From contig PLER01000030.1 in NCBI GenBank assembly GCA_003136495.1, forward strand, positions 7,780 to 48,481: a DNA stretch of 40,702 bases, given 5' to 3'. Position numbers and translations under genes: made by a program. The notes beneath the pieces were generated by a model, which saw nothing but the letters and a program-made list of their open reading frames with translations, made no database searches and had not been told where the DNA came from. Shown one piece after another: positions 1 through 8,464 of this stretch (positions are counted from its first letter, which is position 1; each line of letters begins with the position of its first letter). Origin of the DNA: Acidimicrobiaceae bacterium (lineage in GTDB: Bacteria; Actinomycetota; Acidimicrobiia; Acidimicrobiales; RAAP-2).

Positions 1-1252
1 CGTCGCGCGACGGCGCGGAAGCACTCGGGGGTGGGCTGAGTGGTGCGGGCTCCTTCTCGCTCGACGTCGCGCCGATGGGTCGAAGCGGCGGCGGTGCGGG
101 CGCGCTCGACGCTGCGGGTCGCATCGCCCCTCGTTCGAGTCGCGTGAGTCGCTCGTCGAGCGACTCGTAGGAGACGTCGAGCTCGGGCTTGGTGAGTCGC
201 ACCATCGCGACTTCTAACATGACCATCTTCTCGGGGGCACTCTTCATCTCCCTGATCGCTCGCCCAACGGTCTCGAGGACCCGCACGCTGCGCGCGAGGC
301 CGAGTTGTTCACCCCACCCGCTCAGACGCTCGCGATCGGCGTCGACGGCGTCGGCGACGTCGGGGGCGACTTGAAGAAGGAAGACCTGACGGACCTCACC
401 GGCGAAGACCTCGGCCAGTTGCTCGGGGTCCCACCCTTCGCGCGCGAGGATCGCCAGTGCGCGAAGCGCGGCCACCGCGTCGTTGCGCGTCAGTGCGTCA
501 AAGAGCCCGTCGAACTCCGGCTGAGTCTCGACGACCGATCCGGTGGCGAGGAGTTGATCGAGGGCGCTCAACGCGTCGCGCGCGGAGCCTCTGCCGAGAC
601 GAACTGCGGCATCGATCGTTGCGTCATCGACGTTAAGACTCGCGGCACCTCGCACGTCCTGCAGCAGGGTGGAGAGCGTGTCAGCGCCGAGCAGACGGAA
701 TTCGAGGTGCTGAGTGCGCGAGCGGATCGTGGGCAGCACCTTGTGCGGGTCGGTGGTCGCCAAGACGAACACCACGTGGGAAGGTGGCTCTTCGAGGGTC
801 TTTAACAACGCGGCCGAGGCGGCCTTGGACAGCTGGTGGACCTCGTCAAAGATGTAGACCTTCCAGCGGCCCGGGGTGTTGTGCCACGCCCCCGCGATGA
901 TGTCGCGAATGTCGTCGACCCCGTTGTTCGAGGCCGCGTCGAGTTCCACCACGTCCAGCGACGTTCCCTTGGCGATGGCGAGGCAGCTCTCGCACACCGC
1001 GCAGGCGTCGCCGTCGTCGGGATTTTGACAGTTGAGCGCCTTCGCGAGGATGCGCGCGGTGGTGGTCTTACCGGTCCCGCGCGGACCCGAAAAGAGATAG
1101 GCGTGAGAGACCCGGTCGTTCGCCACCGCGCCCTGGAGGGCGCGCACGACGTGCTCTTGACCACGTAACTCCGCGAAGCGACCCGGGCGAAAACGTCGAT
1201 ACAGCGACGTCACCCCGTCAAGCGACGGCGGCGTTTCCTTCCGAGATGGCAT
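1..1252 (-). CDS. dnaX: DNA polymerase III subunit gamma/tau, C-terminus truncated by window edge
   Basis: Minus-strand reading from ATG at 1252 gives MPSRKETPPSLDGVTSLYRRFRPGRFAELRGQEHVVRALQGAVANDRVSHAYLFSGPRGTGKTTTARILAKALNCQNPDDGDACAVCESC...; Walker A GPRGTGKTT and the clamp-loader Cys zinc motif. Not in ORF track because it runs off the window. Confidence 0.96.
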   Translation of the reverse strand, partial: MPSRKETPPSLDGVTSLYRRFRPGRFAELRGQEHVVRALQGAVANDRVSHAYLFSGPRGTGKTTTARILAKALNCQNPDDGDACAVCESCLAIAKGTSLDVVELDAASNNGVDDIRDIIAGAWHNTPGRWKVYIFDEVHQLSKAASAALLKTLEEPPSHVVFVLATTDPHKVLPTIRSRTQHLEFRLLGADTLSTLLQDVRGAASLNVDDATIDAAVRLGRGSARDALSALDQLLATGSVVETQPEFDGLFDALTRNDAVAALRALAILAREGWDPEQLAEVFAGEVRQVFLLQVAPDVADAVDADRERLSGWGEQLGLARSVRVLETVGRAIREMKSAPEKMVMLEVAMVRLTKPELDVSYESLDERLTRLERGAMRPAASSAPAPPPLRPIGATSSEKEPAPLSPPPSASAPSRD

Positions 1253-1295
1253 GCGTTGATGCTAATGGTGGGCTGTCAGTCGCCGGGGTCCAAAG

Positions 1296-1440
1296 CGATG
1301 GCCAGGCGATCCGTGGCACCCGACACAGTTCGCTGAGAGCTGCTGGCTTCCACCCCTGACTCGGTTCACGAAAGGCCGTCGCACGGGACCCGACCACCGC
1401 TTTCAACCTCGGCGTTTCCAGGATACCGGAGTGGCCGCGA
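1296..1440 (-). ncRNA. ffs: Signal recognition particle RNA (4.5S-like); boundaries approximate
   Basis: Minus strand reads CGTGAACCGAGTCAGGGGTGGAAGCCAGCAGCTCTCAGCGAACTGTGTCGGGTGCCACGGATCGCCTGGCC: domain IV hallmark GTCAGG..GGAAG..AGCAGC with GGAA tetraloop at 1348-1351 closed by GGU/GCC, then conserved CGGGTGCC...GCCTGG. Lies next to dnaX and tRNA-Ser, the usual actinobacterial setting. Confidence 0.85.
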
Positions 1441-1497
1441 CGCGCCCTCAAGTAGCCTTGCGAGCCGGTATTCATTTCTCGAAATGACTGCCACGTA

Positions 1498-1585
1498 GGA
1501 GGAGTGCGAGAGCGGCCGAATCGGCACGATTGGAAATCGTGTGAAGGGAAACCTTCCGTGGGTTCAAATCCCACCTCCTCCGCCA
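1498..1585 (+). tRNA. tRNA-Ser(GGA), CCA encoded (1583-1585)
   Basis: GGAGGAG...CTCCTCC acceptor stem, anticodon arm CACGA-TTGGAAA-TCGTG, long variable arm, T-arm GTGGG-TTCAAAT-CCCAC, encoded CCA. Confidence 0.95.
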
Positions 1586-1617
1586 CTGCGATGTGTCGCG
1601 ACATAAGAGACGGTGCC

Positions 1618-2046
1618 TCAGTTGGAAGAGGTACGCGCACTCGCTGCGGCGTACGACGCACGGTGTCGAATCCCGAGTTGACCCAGGTGCGTGTGCTGAG
1701 CGTCATCTGCGTACTTGAGCCCGTAACCGAGCAGGCGATCGACGCCGACGTGCATCAACCACACCAAGGTGACGGCGAGCACCAGACGGTCGTGGGTCCA
1801 CCACCCGAGCGCGAGGAGGGCCAGCGGGGCGGGCGTGGCGTGAGCCAGGTTGTAGCACCACGAACCCCACCGAGTGCCGAGCGCGTAGCCGATTGCCGAG
1901 AGGTCGGGCGCGAGGAACACGAGCGCGATGAGCCACCACGACTGGTCCGTGTAGGAAAACGCCACGAGGGACGCACCGAGCAGCCCCGCGGCCTCGAGGC
2001 GTAGCCACCGGCGCGGTGCACTCGTCACCACCCCCGAGGTCGTCAC
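1618..2046 (-). CDS. DUF4260-like membrane protein
   Basis: ORF 142 aa; LRLEAAGLLGASLVAFSYTDQSWWLIALVFLAPDLSAIGYALGTRWGSWCYNLAHATPAPLALL pattern of DUF4260. Confidence 0.8.
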   Translation of the reverse strand: MTTSGVVTSAPRRWLRLEAAGLLGASLVAFSYTDQSWWLIALVFLAPDLSAIGYALGTRWGSWCYNLAHATPAPLALLALGWWTHDRLVLAVTLVWLMHVGVDRLLGYGLKYADDAQHTHLGQLGIRHRASYAAASARTSSN

Positions 2047-2666
2047 GACGCGTCACTCGCCGTCGACGTCACGGCGGGCCAGTTGGTGAAGGTCATCGAC
2101 AGGGCGCGAATGAGTTGATCGAAACTGCGATTGACGTCTCGGGGCAGTCCGAAGGCCCCGGAGGTCTCGAGCGAGAGGAAGCCATGGAGCGCCGAGCGAT
2201 AGGCCCGTATCGCGTCGATGGCGTCGTCACCCTCGAGCCCGTAGCCGAGCAGCACGTCGGCACAGATCTCCACCACCGCACGACTTGCGGCCTGGTCCTC
2301 GTCGTCACCCTCCGCGGGCGCGCGTTGCGCGGCTTCGTACTGACCCGGGTGTGCGAGTGCCCAGCGTCGATAGGCCTCGGACATCGAAACGATCGCGTCT
2401 TCGCGCGAACGGCCCACCGCGGACCTCGCGAGGATCTCGGCCAGGGCGGTCTTCGCGCGCAACGAGATGCCGCGGCGCAGCGACGCGACGCCATCGACGT
2501 GTTTATACAGCGAAGGTTGGCGAACCCCCAGGCGTTCGGCGAGCACCGTCAAGGTCATCTGCTCGAGACCGACCTCGTCGGCGAGGCGTGCCGCCTCTTC
2601 GATGACGAGCTCCTCGCTCAGTCCAGCCCTAGGCACGCGCAACGACGTCCTTAATGAAGGCGTCAA
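2043..2666 (-). CDS. TetR/AcrR family regulator with WHG-type C-terminal domain (true start may be internal)
   Basis: N-terminal HTH AARLADEVGLEQMTLTVLAERLGVRQPSLYKHVDGVASLRR; overlaps the end of the upstream hydrolase gene. Confidence 0.85.
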   Translation of the reverse strand: MTPSLRTSLRVPRAGLSEELVIEEAARLADEVGLEQMTLTVLAERLGVRQPSLYKHVDGVASLRRGISLRAKTALAEILARSAVGRSREDAIVSMSEAYRRWALAHPGQYEAAQRAPAEGDDEDQAASRAVVEICADVLLGYGLEGDDAIDAIRAYRSALHGFLSLETSGAFGLPRDVNRSFDQLIRALSMTFTNWPAVTSTASDAS

Positions 2667-3456
2667 TCGCCGCGAGGCTCGCTTCGGGTTGCTGCGAGTG
2701 AGGGTAGTGACCCGCCTCTTCGACCATGACGACCTTCGCGTGCAGTCGCTGCGCGATCCAATCGGCTTCGGTCCGCGGATCTTTAAAGTCGGGGTCGCGG
2801 TCGCCCATCAGAATCAACACCGGCGCCGTGACCGCGTCCAATCGCGCTTCGGCGGGGTCGTGGCTGAGTCGCGTGGTCAACGAGAACGCCCTCGCGTAGC
2901 CCGGTCGTCGGAGACTGGCGATGACTCGCGTGCGGTAGTCGTCGAAGTCCGTTGGACGCTGCCCGGCGTAGAGCTTGGGCAGGTAGGTCTTCCACGACGC
3001 CGCCGCCCACCGAGGAGCGAGCATCGCGCGCAACATCAGACGCTGCAGCGCGCCGCCGCCGTTTCTCACGAAGGGTCCGACGAGTACGAGTCCCGACACC
3101 TGGTGGGGCTCGTTCGCGGCGGCGATCACTGCGGCGCCCGCGGCCATCGAGTTCCCGATGACGATCGCCGGTCCCCCGAGAGCGTCGACGAGGGCCAGGA
3201 TGTCACCCGCGGTCTCCTCGTCCCCGTAGGAGGGAAACGTGGCGTCACTGTCGCCGTGTCCTCGAAGGTCACTCGAGGCGACGCGGTACCCACTCTCTAC
3301 GAGCGAAGGCGCCAGGAACCGGTACGTCTGTCGGAGGTCGCCCATCCCCGGCACGAGGACCACGAGCGGGCCGTGGCCGGCGACCTCGTAGGCGACGCGC
3401 CCACCGGGACGATCGATGAACTGGGTGGAGGTACGGGAGTGTGGTGTGGTTGTCAT
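2629..3456 (-). CDS. alpha/beta hydrolase
   Basis: GPLVVLVPGMGDLRQTYRFLAP...VIGNSMAAGAAVIAA nucleophile elbow (GNSMAAG) and C-terminal H (EEAGHYPHSQQPE). Start set at MTTTPHSR, 7 nt after a strong -10. Confidence 0.88.
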   Translation of the reverse strand: MTTTPHSRTSTQFIDRPGGRVAYEVAGHGPLVVLVPGMGDLRQTYRFLAPSLVESGYRVASSDLRGHGDSDATFPSYGDEETAGDILALVDALGGPAIVIGNSMAAGAAVIAAANEPHQVSGLVLVGPFVRNGGGALQRLMLRAMLAPRWAAASWKTYLPKLYAGQRPTDFDDYRTRVIASLRRPGYARAFSLTTRLSHDPAEARLDAVTAPVLILMGDRDPDFKDPRTEADWIAQRLHAKVVMVEEAGHYPHSQQPEASLAAIDAFIKDVVARA

Positions 3457-3463
3457 GTTGGCT

Positions 3464-3492
3464 ATATTACTTAGCCTTTTGGGTACTGTCAA
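3464..3492 (-). promoter_or_regulatory. Sigma70-type promoter for hydrolase-tetR operon
   Basis: On minus strand TTGACA (3487-3492), exactly 17 nt, TAATAT (3464-3469), then 7 nt to ATG at 3456. Confidence 0.8.
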
Positions 3493-3538
3493 TAGTTATT
3501 TCGAAGAATGTCCGTACTCCCTGGTCAAGACGGAGGAG

Positions 3539-4591
3539 CTACGACACGGACCTCTCCTGTTCCGCACGAAGCAAGGCCGACTTCTTCTCGACGCCCCAGC
3601 GATAGCCACCGAGGGAACCGTCACTTCGCACCACCCGGTGACAGGGCACCGCCAAGGCCACCGCGTTCGCCCCACACGCGGAGCCGACGGCGCGAACCGC
3701 GCGCGGGGCGCCGATCGCGGCGGCGACCTGTGCGTACGTGAGGGTCTCCCCCACGGGGATCGACCGCAGCGCCTCCCAGACTCGGATCTGAAACGCGGTT
3801 CCCTCGACGTCGAGGGGCAGGCGCATGGCCCCAGGCTCGCCCCGTACCGCACCCGCGAGAACGACCGCGAGCTCTTCGAGTGATTCGTCGTCACGTTCGA
3901 TCAGCGCGTGAGGGAACTCCTCAACGAGCGCCGCGGTCATCACCGACTCGTCGGAGCCCAGCTGTATCGAACAGACACCTCGCTCGGTCGCCGCGGCGAC
4001 GACCACGCCGAGCGGCGTCTCCACGCTCGTGTAGCGGATCGTCTCTCCCCGGCCGCCGTCGCGGTAGCGATGTGGCGCCATGCCGAGTTGGCGGGACCCG
4101 TGTTCGTAAAACGCTCTCATCGATCCGTACCCCACTTCCATCGCCGCCTCGGTGACCCCCGTGGCCTCTCGAAGGGCGAGGCGGGTTCGCTCCCCCCGAA
4201 GGGTGCGTCGGTACGCCCCTATCGTCACCCCGACGAACTCGTTGAACGTGCGCCGCAGGTGTCGCTCGCTGTAACCCACCGCCGACGCGAGCGTCGCGAC
4301 GCTCACGTCCCCGTCCACCTCGAGGCGTCGACAGACGTCGACGACCGCACTCAACGTCGGATCGGTGAGCTCCACGGCGTCGGGGCGACACCGTCGACAG
4401 GACCGATACCCCCGCGACTCAGCGACCAGTGCGCTCGCGAAGTACTCGACGTTGGCTCGTAGGGGACGTCGCGAACCGCAGCCCGGGCGACAGTAGACGC
4501 CCGTCGAGCGCACCGCGTAGAAGAAGACGCCGTCGTGGTGCGCGTCACGGGTCTCCACCGCCCGCCACCGCACGTCGTCGAGATCTTCCAC
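3539..4591 (-). CDS. ada: Bifunctional Ada: regulatory Zn/methylphosphotriester domain, AraC HTH, O6-alkylguanine-DNA alkyltransferase
   Basis: GVYCRPGCGSRRPLRANVEYF...CRRCRPDA (Ada Zn), YSERHLRRTFNEFVG (AraC HTH), ANAVALAVPCHRVVRSDGSLGGYRWG (MGMT active site PCHRV). Confidence 0.95.
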   Translation of the reverse strand: MEDLDDVRWRAVETRDAHHDGVFFYAVRSTGVYCRPGCGSRRPLRANVEYFASALVAESRGYRSCRRCRPDAVELTDPTLSAVVDVCRRLEVDGDVSVATLASAVGYSERHLRRTFNEFVGVTIGAYRRTLRGERTRLALREATGVTEAAMEVGYGSMRAFYEHGSRQLGMAPHRYRDGGRGETIRYTSVETPLGVVVAAATERGVCSIQLGSDESVMTAALVEEFPHALIERDDESLEELAVVLAGAVRGEPGAMRLPLDVEGTAFQIRVWEALRSIPVGETLTYAQVAAAIGAPRAVRAVGSACGANAVALAVPCHRVVRSDGSLGGYRWGVEKKSALLRAEQERSVS

Positions 4592-4745
4592 GCCACGTAA
4601 TTTAGGGACGTCCTCGGCCCGTCGCCTCCCGAATCCGGACAGAGAACTTGAGGTGAAGCCCCGCGCTCACCGGATGCCCCTAATTGGCCCACGACGCGCG
4701 ACGTTCCATCACGTGGCCGTAACTTCGCCCTCCTAGGGTGCAGGC

Positions 4746-5006
4746 ATGCGCCGCAACTTCAGCCTGGGCTCGGGGTGGCGGCGGTGGCGTTCACCACGCC
4801 GTCCCTACCACTCCGGAGGCGGCCTCGACACGGTGATGTACCGCGACCCCCTCCTGGCGGCGCGGGTCACCGCCGAGCGGAACCGACCGACGGAGTCGAT
4901 CGTGCGCGAAACGAGTGATCCGTGGCGTTCCATCGAGTTTCGCATCGTGCGTCTCCCCGACGAGCCGTGGTCCGACGACGGCCACCGCAACGTTCGAACG
5001 GGCTAG
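4746..5006 (+). CDS. Hypothetical protein, weakly supported
   Basis: 86 aa ORF filling the gap between ada and the HD gene; no recognised family or clear RBS. Confidence 0.3.
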   Translation: MRRNFSLGSGWRRWRSPRRPYHSGGGLDTVMYRDPLLAARVTAERNRPTESIVRETSDPWRSIEFRIVRLPDEPWSDDGHRNVRTG

Positions 5007-5009
5007 CTC

Positions 5010-5615
5010 GTGGTTCGAGACCCAGGCCACGCGGGTTCGACCGTCAGCGACCTCGACGGTCTCGTCGCGCTCTACGAGACCCGGGGACGAGAGCCCTACG
5101 GTGAAGCACTGACCCAGACCCAACACGCGCTGCAGTGCGCGGCGTTGGCGCGTCGAGCCGGTGCCAGTGACGCGCTGGTGGTCGCGGCGCTCTTTCACGA
5201 CGTTGGTCACCTCGTCGCCGACCTGCAGAACGACGCCGCGTTCACGCTCGCCGAGCGCGACGACGATCACGAACTGATCGGCGCACGCGTACTCGCGCCG
5301 CTCTTCGGTCCGGCCGTGGCGTTACCGGTCTCACTGCACGTCACCGCGAAGCGCTGGCGCTGCACCCGAGAACCCCACTACTTCGATCTGCTCTCCGCCG
5401 CGTCCCGGCACACGCTCGTCGCCCAGGGTGGTCCCCTCAGCGAGGGGCAGTGTCGACGCTTCGAGGCCCACCCCGGCTTTCACGCGGCGCTCGATCTGCG
5501 CTCCTGGGACGACCAGGGCAAGATCGAGGGCCTCGACGTGGGGGCGATGAGCGACTACGAGGAACTCATCACGACGACGGCTGCCGCGTGGTCACGAGCA
5601 CGTCTCGAGCGTTGA
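5010..5615 (+). CDS. PhnZ-like HD-domain protein of phosphonate degradation operons (TIGR03276-like)
   Basis: YGEALTQTQHALQCAALARRAGASDALVVAALFHDVGHLVADL with downstream HVTAKRW; matches the phosphonate-operon HD(IG) family. Confidence 0.88.
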   Translation: MVRDPGHAGSTVSDLDGLVALYETRGREPYGEALTQTQHALQCAALARRAGASDALVVAALFHDVGHLVADLQNDAAFTLAERDDDHELIGARVLAPLFGPAVALPVSLHVTAKRWRCTREPHYFDLLSAASRHTLVAQGGPLSEGQCRRFEAHPGFHAALDLRSWDDQGKIEGLDVGAMSDYEELITTTAAAWSRARLER

Positions 5616-6672
5616 CGCTCACGTCGACGCGCGTCCCGAGTTCGAGGTCGTCCGCTTGAGCGCTCCTCACGTCGACGCGCAGATTCGCGCCGGCGATGCC
5701 CACGCCCACGCGCGTCGTGGCGCCCAGAAAGCTACGGTGCGTGACGACGCCGAGTCCGTTCGGATTGACCGTGACGTCGAGGTCCTCGGGGCGCAGGAGG
5801 GCCTCGAGCTCGCCCGCGGGCACCGCCGCGAGGTCGCCGCGGATGGGCACGTCGCGGCCGAGCACCTCGACGTGATCACCACGCCGGGTCACCGCGACGC
5901 GACTGGAGACGCCGACGAATCGACCGACGAAGGGCGTGGCGGGCTGTGAGTAGAGGACCGACGGGGTGGCCACCTGCTCGACGCGACCCTGGAACATGAC
6001 GCACACCCGGTCGGCCATCGACATGGCCTCTTCTTGGTCGTGGGTGACGAAGACCGTAGTGATCGCCAGACGCTGCTGCAGTGCGCGGATCTGGTCGCGC
6101 AGCTCGGCGCGGACCTTCGCGTCGAGCGCCGAGAGGGGTTCGTCCAGGAGCAGGACGCGAGGTTCGATGGCGAGGGCGCGCGCGAGGGCGACGCGCTGTT
6201 GCTGACCGCCCGAGAGTTGGTGGGGGTACTTGGTGACGTGCTCACCAAGGCCGACGAGTTCCAAGAGCTCCGCCGCCTTCGCGCGTCGCTGGGCGGTGCG
6301 CTGATGACGGATCTGAAGACCGAACGCCACGTTGTCACGGGCGTTCATGTTCGGGAAGAGCGAGTAACTCTGGAACACCATGCCCATGTCGCGACGCTGG
6401 GCCGGAACGTGAGAGACGTCGTTGCCGTCGACCAGCACGCGACCGAGGTCCGGACGGTCAAATCCCGCGAGCACCCGCAGCGCCGTGGTCTTGCCGCATC
6501 CCGAGGGTCCGAGTAACGCGACGAGCTCCCCCGGGGCGATGTCCAAGGAGAGTCGGTCCAGCGCCGTCGTGGCGCCGAAGCGGCGCGTGAGGTTGTCAAA
6601 GACGACCGGCGCGCCACTCGGGGACGCACCTCGGGTCTCGACGTTCGTCGGTGTGTCGGTTGCCATGGCCAT
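5569..6672 (-). CDS. ABC transporter ATP-binding protein, putative 2-aminoethylphosphonate importer
   Basis: Walker A GPSGCGKTT, signature LSGGQQQRVALARAL, Walker B VLLLDEPLSALD, TOBE-like C-terminus. Start at 6672 after AGGAGGAGCTG; overlaps permease stop (TGATG). Confidence 0.93.
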   Translation of the reverse strand: MAMATDTPTNVETRGASPSGAPVVFDNLTRRFGATTALDRLSLDIAPGELVALLGPSGCGKTTALRVLAGFDRPDLGRVLVDGNDVSHVPAQRRDMGMVFQSYSLFPNMNARDNVAFGLQIRHQRTAQRRAKAAELLELVGLGEHVTKYPHQLSGGQQQRVALARALAIEPRVLLLDEPLSALDAKVRAELRDQIRALQQRLAITTVFVTHDQEEAMSMADRVCVMFQGRVEQVATPSVLYSQPATPFVGRFVGVSSRVAVTRRGDHVEVLGRDVPIRGDLAAVPAGELEALLRPEDLDVTVNPNGLGVVTHRSFLGATTRVGVGIAGANLRVDVRSAQADDLELGTRVDVSVNARDVLVTTRQPSS

Positions 6673-7523
6673 CAGCTCCTCCTGGAGTCTCGAGACTGCG
6701 ATCGATCGAGCGACACGATCAAGGTGAGGACCACGCACGTCGCGAGCAAGGCGATCATGGCGACCAACGTGTTCACCCGCGGGTTGTCGGTCGGCGCGAG
6801 GTAGATCCACACCGGGATCGTGGTCCAGTTATCCACGTTGGCAATCGTGAACTCGCCGAACACCAGCGCGATCGTCAGCACCGAGGCGGACATCAAGGCG
6901 GAGCGAAGGTTGGGCACGAGCACCCGCCAGATCGTCGAGATCCAACCCGAGCCCAGTGAACGCGACGCCTCCACCAGCGTCTTAAGATCTAAAGCCCCCA
7001 GACCCGAATCGAGCGATCGGTAGACGTAGGGCATCGCCAAGATCACGTAGACGATCGCCAGCAAGTACTGCGACGACCGCAGCCACGAAGGGGCCGACTC
7101 CAAGACCCCCACGGAGTACGCGATGGGGGGAATGATGATCGGCAGGATGGTGATCACTTCCATCGCTCGTCGAAATCGCGGCATCCGCAGGTGCACGTAG
7201 ATGACCGTCGGCACCATCAAGAGCATCACCACGATCATGGTGATCACGGCGAGCTGCGTGGAGAGCCACAGCGCCGAGAGGAAACCCGGCGCCGAGGCGA
7301 TCTGGCTGAGCGGTTGTAAGGAGAACCCACCCGTCGGTCGCTGCAGGGAGAACGCCATCGCGGCGTAGAACGGCACCACGAAGTAGAGCGCCGCCACCAC
7401 GAGGATCGTGCCGCGACCCCAGTGAACGCGTCGACGACGTCGAGTGACCGGCGCGTCGTCCGCGAAGGGTTGGTCAGTCGTCGAGGGATCGGCGAGGAGG
7501 GTGCCGAACTCTAACGAAGCCAT
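6672..7523 (-). CDS. ABC transporter permease, putative phosphonate importer
   Basis: Multi-TM with EAA-like loop TLVEASRSLGSGWISTIWRVLVPNLRSAL. Confidence 0.9.
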   Translation of the reverse strand: MASLEFGTLLADPSTTDQPFADDAPVTRRRRRVHWGRGTILVVAALYFVVPFYAAMAFSLQRPTGGFSLQPLSQIASAPGFLSALWLSTQLAVITMIVVMLLMVPTVIYVHLRMPRFRRAMEVITILPIIIPPIAYSVGVLESAPSWLRSSQYLLAIVYVILAMPYVYRSLDSGLGALDLKTLVEASRSLGSGWISTIWRVLVPNLRSALMSASVLTIALVFGEFTIANVDNWTTIPVWIYLAPTDNPRVNTLVAMIALLATCVVLTLIVSLDRSQSRDSRRS

Positions 7524-8452
7524 CGCGTCGTCCTTCGTCGTAGGAGCACGTAGAAGATGACGGTGACGAGCAAGATGACGATCATGGCGAAGGCCAGGGC
7601 GTAAGCGATGTTCTGCTCACCGGCGATGACGTTGCCCTGCAAGATGGCGCCGATTTGAATGGGCGTCACCGCGATGGTCCCGGCGGTCAACGCCTCGGCG
7701 GTGGCGTAGGCGGAGAACCCACTGCCGAAGAGCAAGAACATGCTGCCGAGGATGGCGGGCGTCAGCACGGGCATGCCCACGTGGCGCCAGTAGCGCCAGC
7801 GTGACGCTCCGAGATTCTCGGCCGCTTCGCGCCAGGCGGGACGAAGGCCCGCGAAGGCCGGGGTGATGATGAGGACCATGAGGGGAAGTTGGAAGTACAC
7901 GTACACGAAGGCCACGCCCCAAAATTTGTAGAGGCTCCATCCGTGGTTCCACGGGTCCAGACCGAGGGGCCGCAACCACTCGGTGACGATTCCGTTCGTC
8001 GCGGCGAAGCCCGCAATGAACATGAAGGCCAAGTTGACGCCACCGAACTGCGCGAGGACGCCGGCCGTCGCCGAGGTGATTCGCTTGAAGAGAGCGTGCT
8101 CGGACGTAGAGAGGGCGTAGGCGACCAGGGTCCCGAGGACGCCCGGGACCACCGCCGTCACCACCGCCAACTTGAGACTCGTCTCAAAGCCGGCGCGATA
8201 CTGACCGCCCGCCAGAATCGTGTGGATGTTCGACCAGGTGAAGTGCCCCGTGTTCGATCGAAACGCGTAGAGCACGATCACGGCGGTCGGGACCCCGAGC
8301 ACCAAGATCACGTAGGTCAAGAACGGGAGCACGGGAGCGCTGGTTCGCAACGAACGAACCAGCGCTCCCACTCCGCCAGTTCTGCCCCGACCCGGGCGAC
8401 TCGCGACGTCGCCGTCGGGCGTCGCGGTGTCGTAGTCGGAGAGAACCGTCAT
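7511..8452 (-). CDS. ABC transporter permease, putative phosphonate importer
   Basis: Multi-TM with EAA loop WREAAENLGASRWRYWRHVGMPVLTPAILG; overlaps the next permease. Confidence 0.9.
   Translation of the reverse strand: MTVLSDYDTATPDGDVASRPGRGRTGGVGALVRSLRTSAPVLPFLTYVILVLGVPTAVIVLYAFRSNTGHFTWSNIHTILAGGQYRAGFETSLKLAVVTAVVPGVLGTLVAYALSTSEHALFKRITSATAGVLAQFGGVNLAFMFIAGFAATNGIVTEWLRPLGLDPWNHGWSLYKFWGVAFVYVYFQLPLMVLIITPAFAGLRPAWREAAENLGASRWRYWRHVGMPVLTPAILGSMFLLFGSGFSAYATAEALTAGTIAVTPIQIGAILQGNVIAGEQNIAYALAFAMIVILLVTVIFYVLLRRRTTRWLR
8333..8369. repeat. Perfect 15-bp inverted repeat with 7-nt loop
   Basis: GGGAGCGCTGGTTCG-CAACGAA-CGAACCAGCGCTCCC, inside 5' coding region of permease 7511..8452. 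Confidence 0.95.
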
Positions 8453-8464
8453 GACCTGCGCGGA

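Noticed and set aside
305-805. 166-aa plus ORF
   Set aside because: Antisense to dnaX; no coherent domain.
1218-1706. 162-aa minus ORF
   Set aside because: Translates SRP RNA and antisense tRNA-Ser (AEEVGFEPTEGFPSHDFQSCRFGRSRTPP is the classic tRNA-Ser antisense artefact).
4791-5270. 159-aa minus ORF
   Set aside because: Antisense to the well-supported HD gene.
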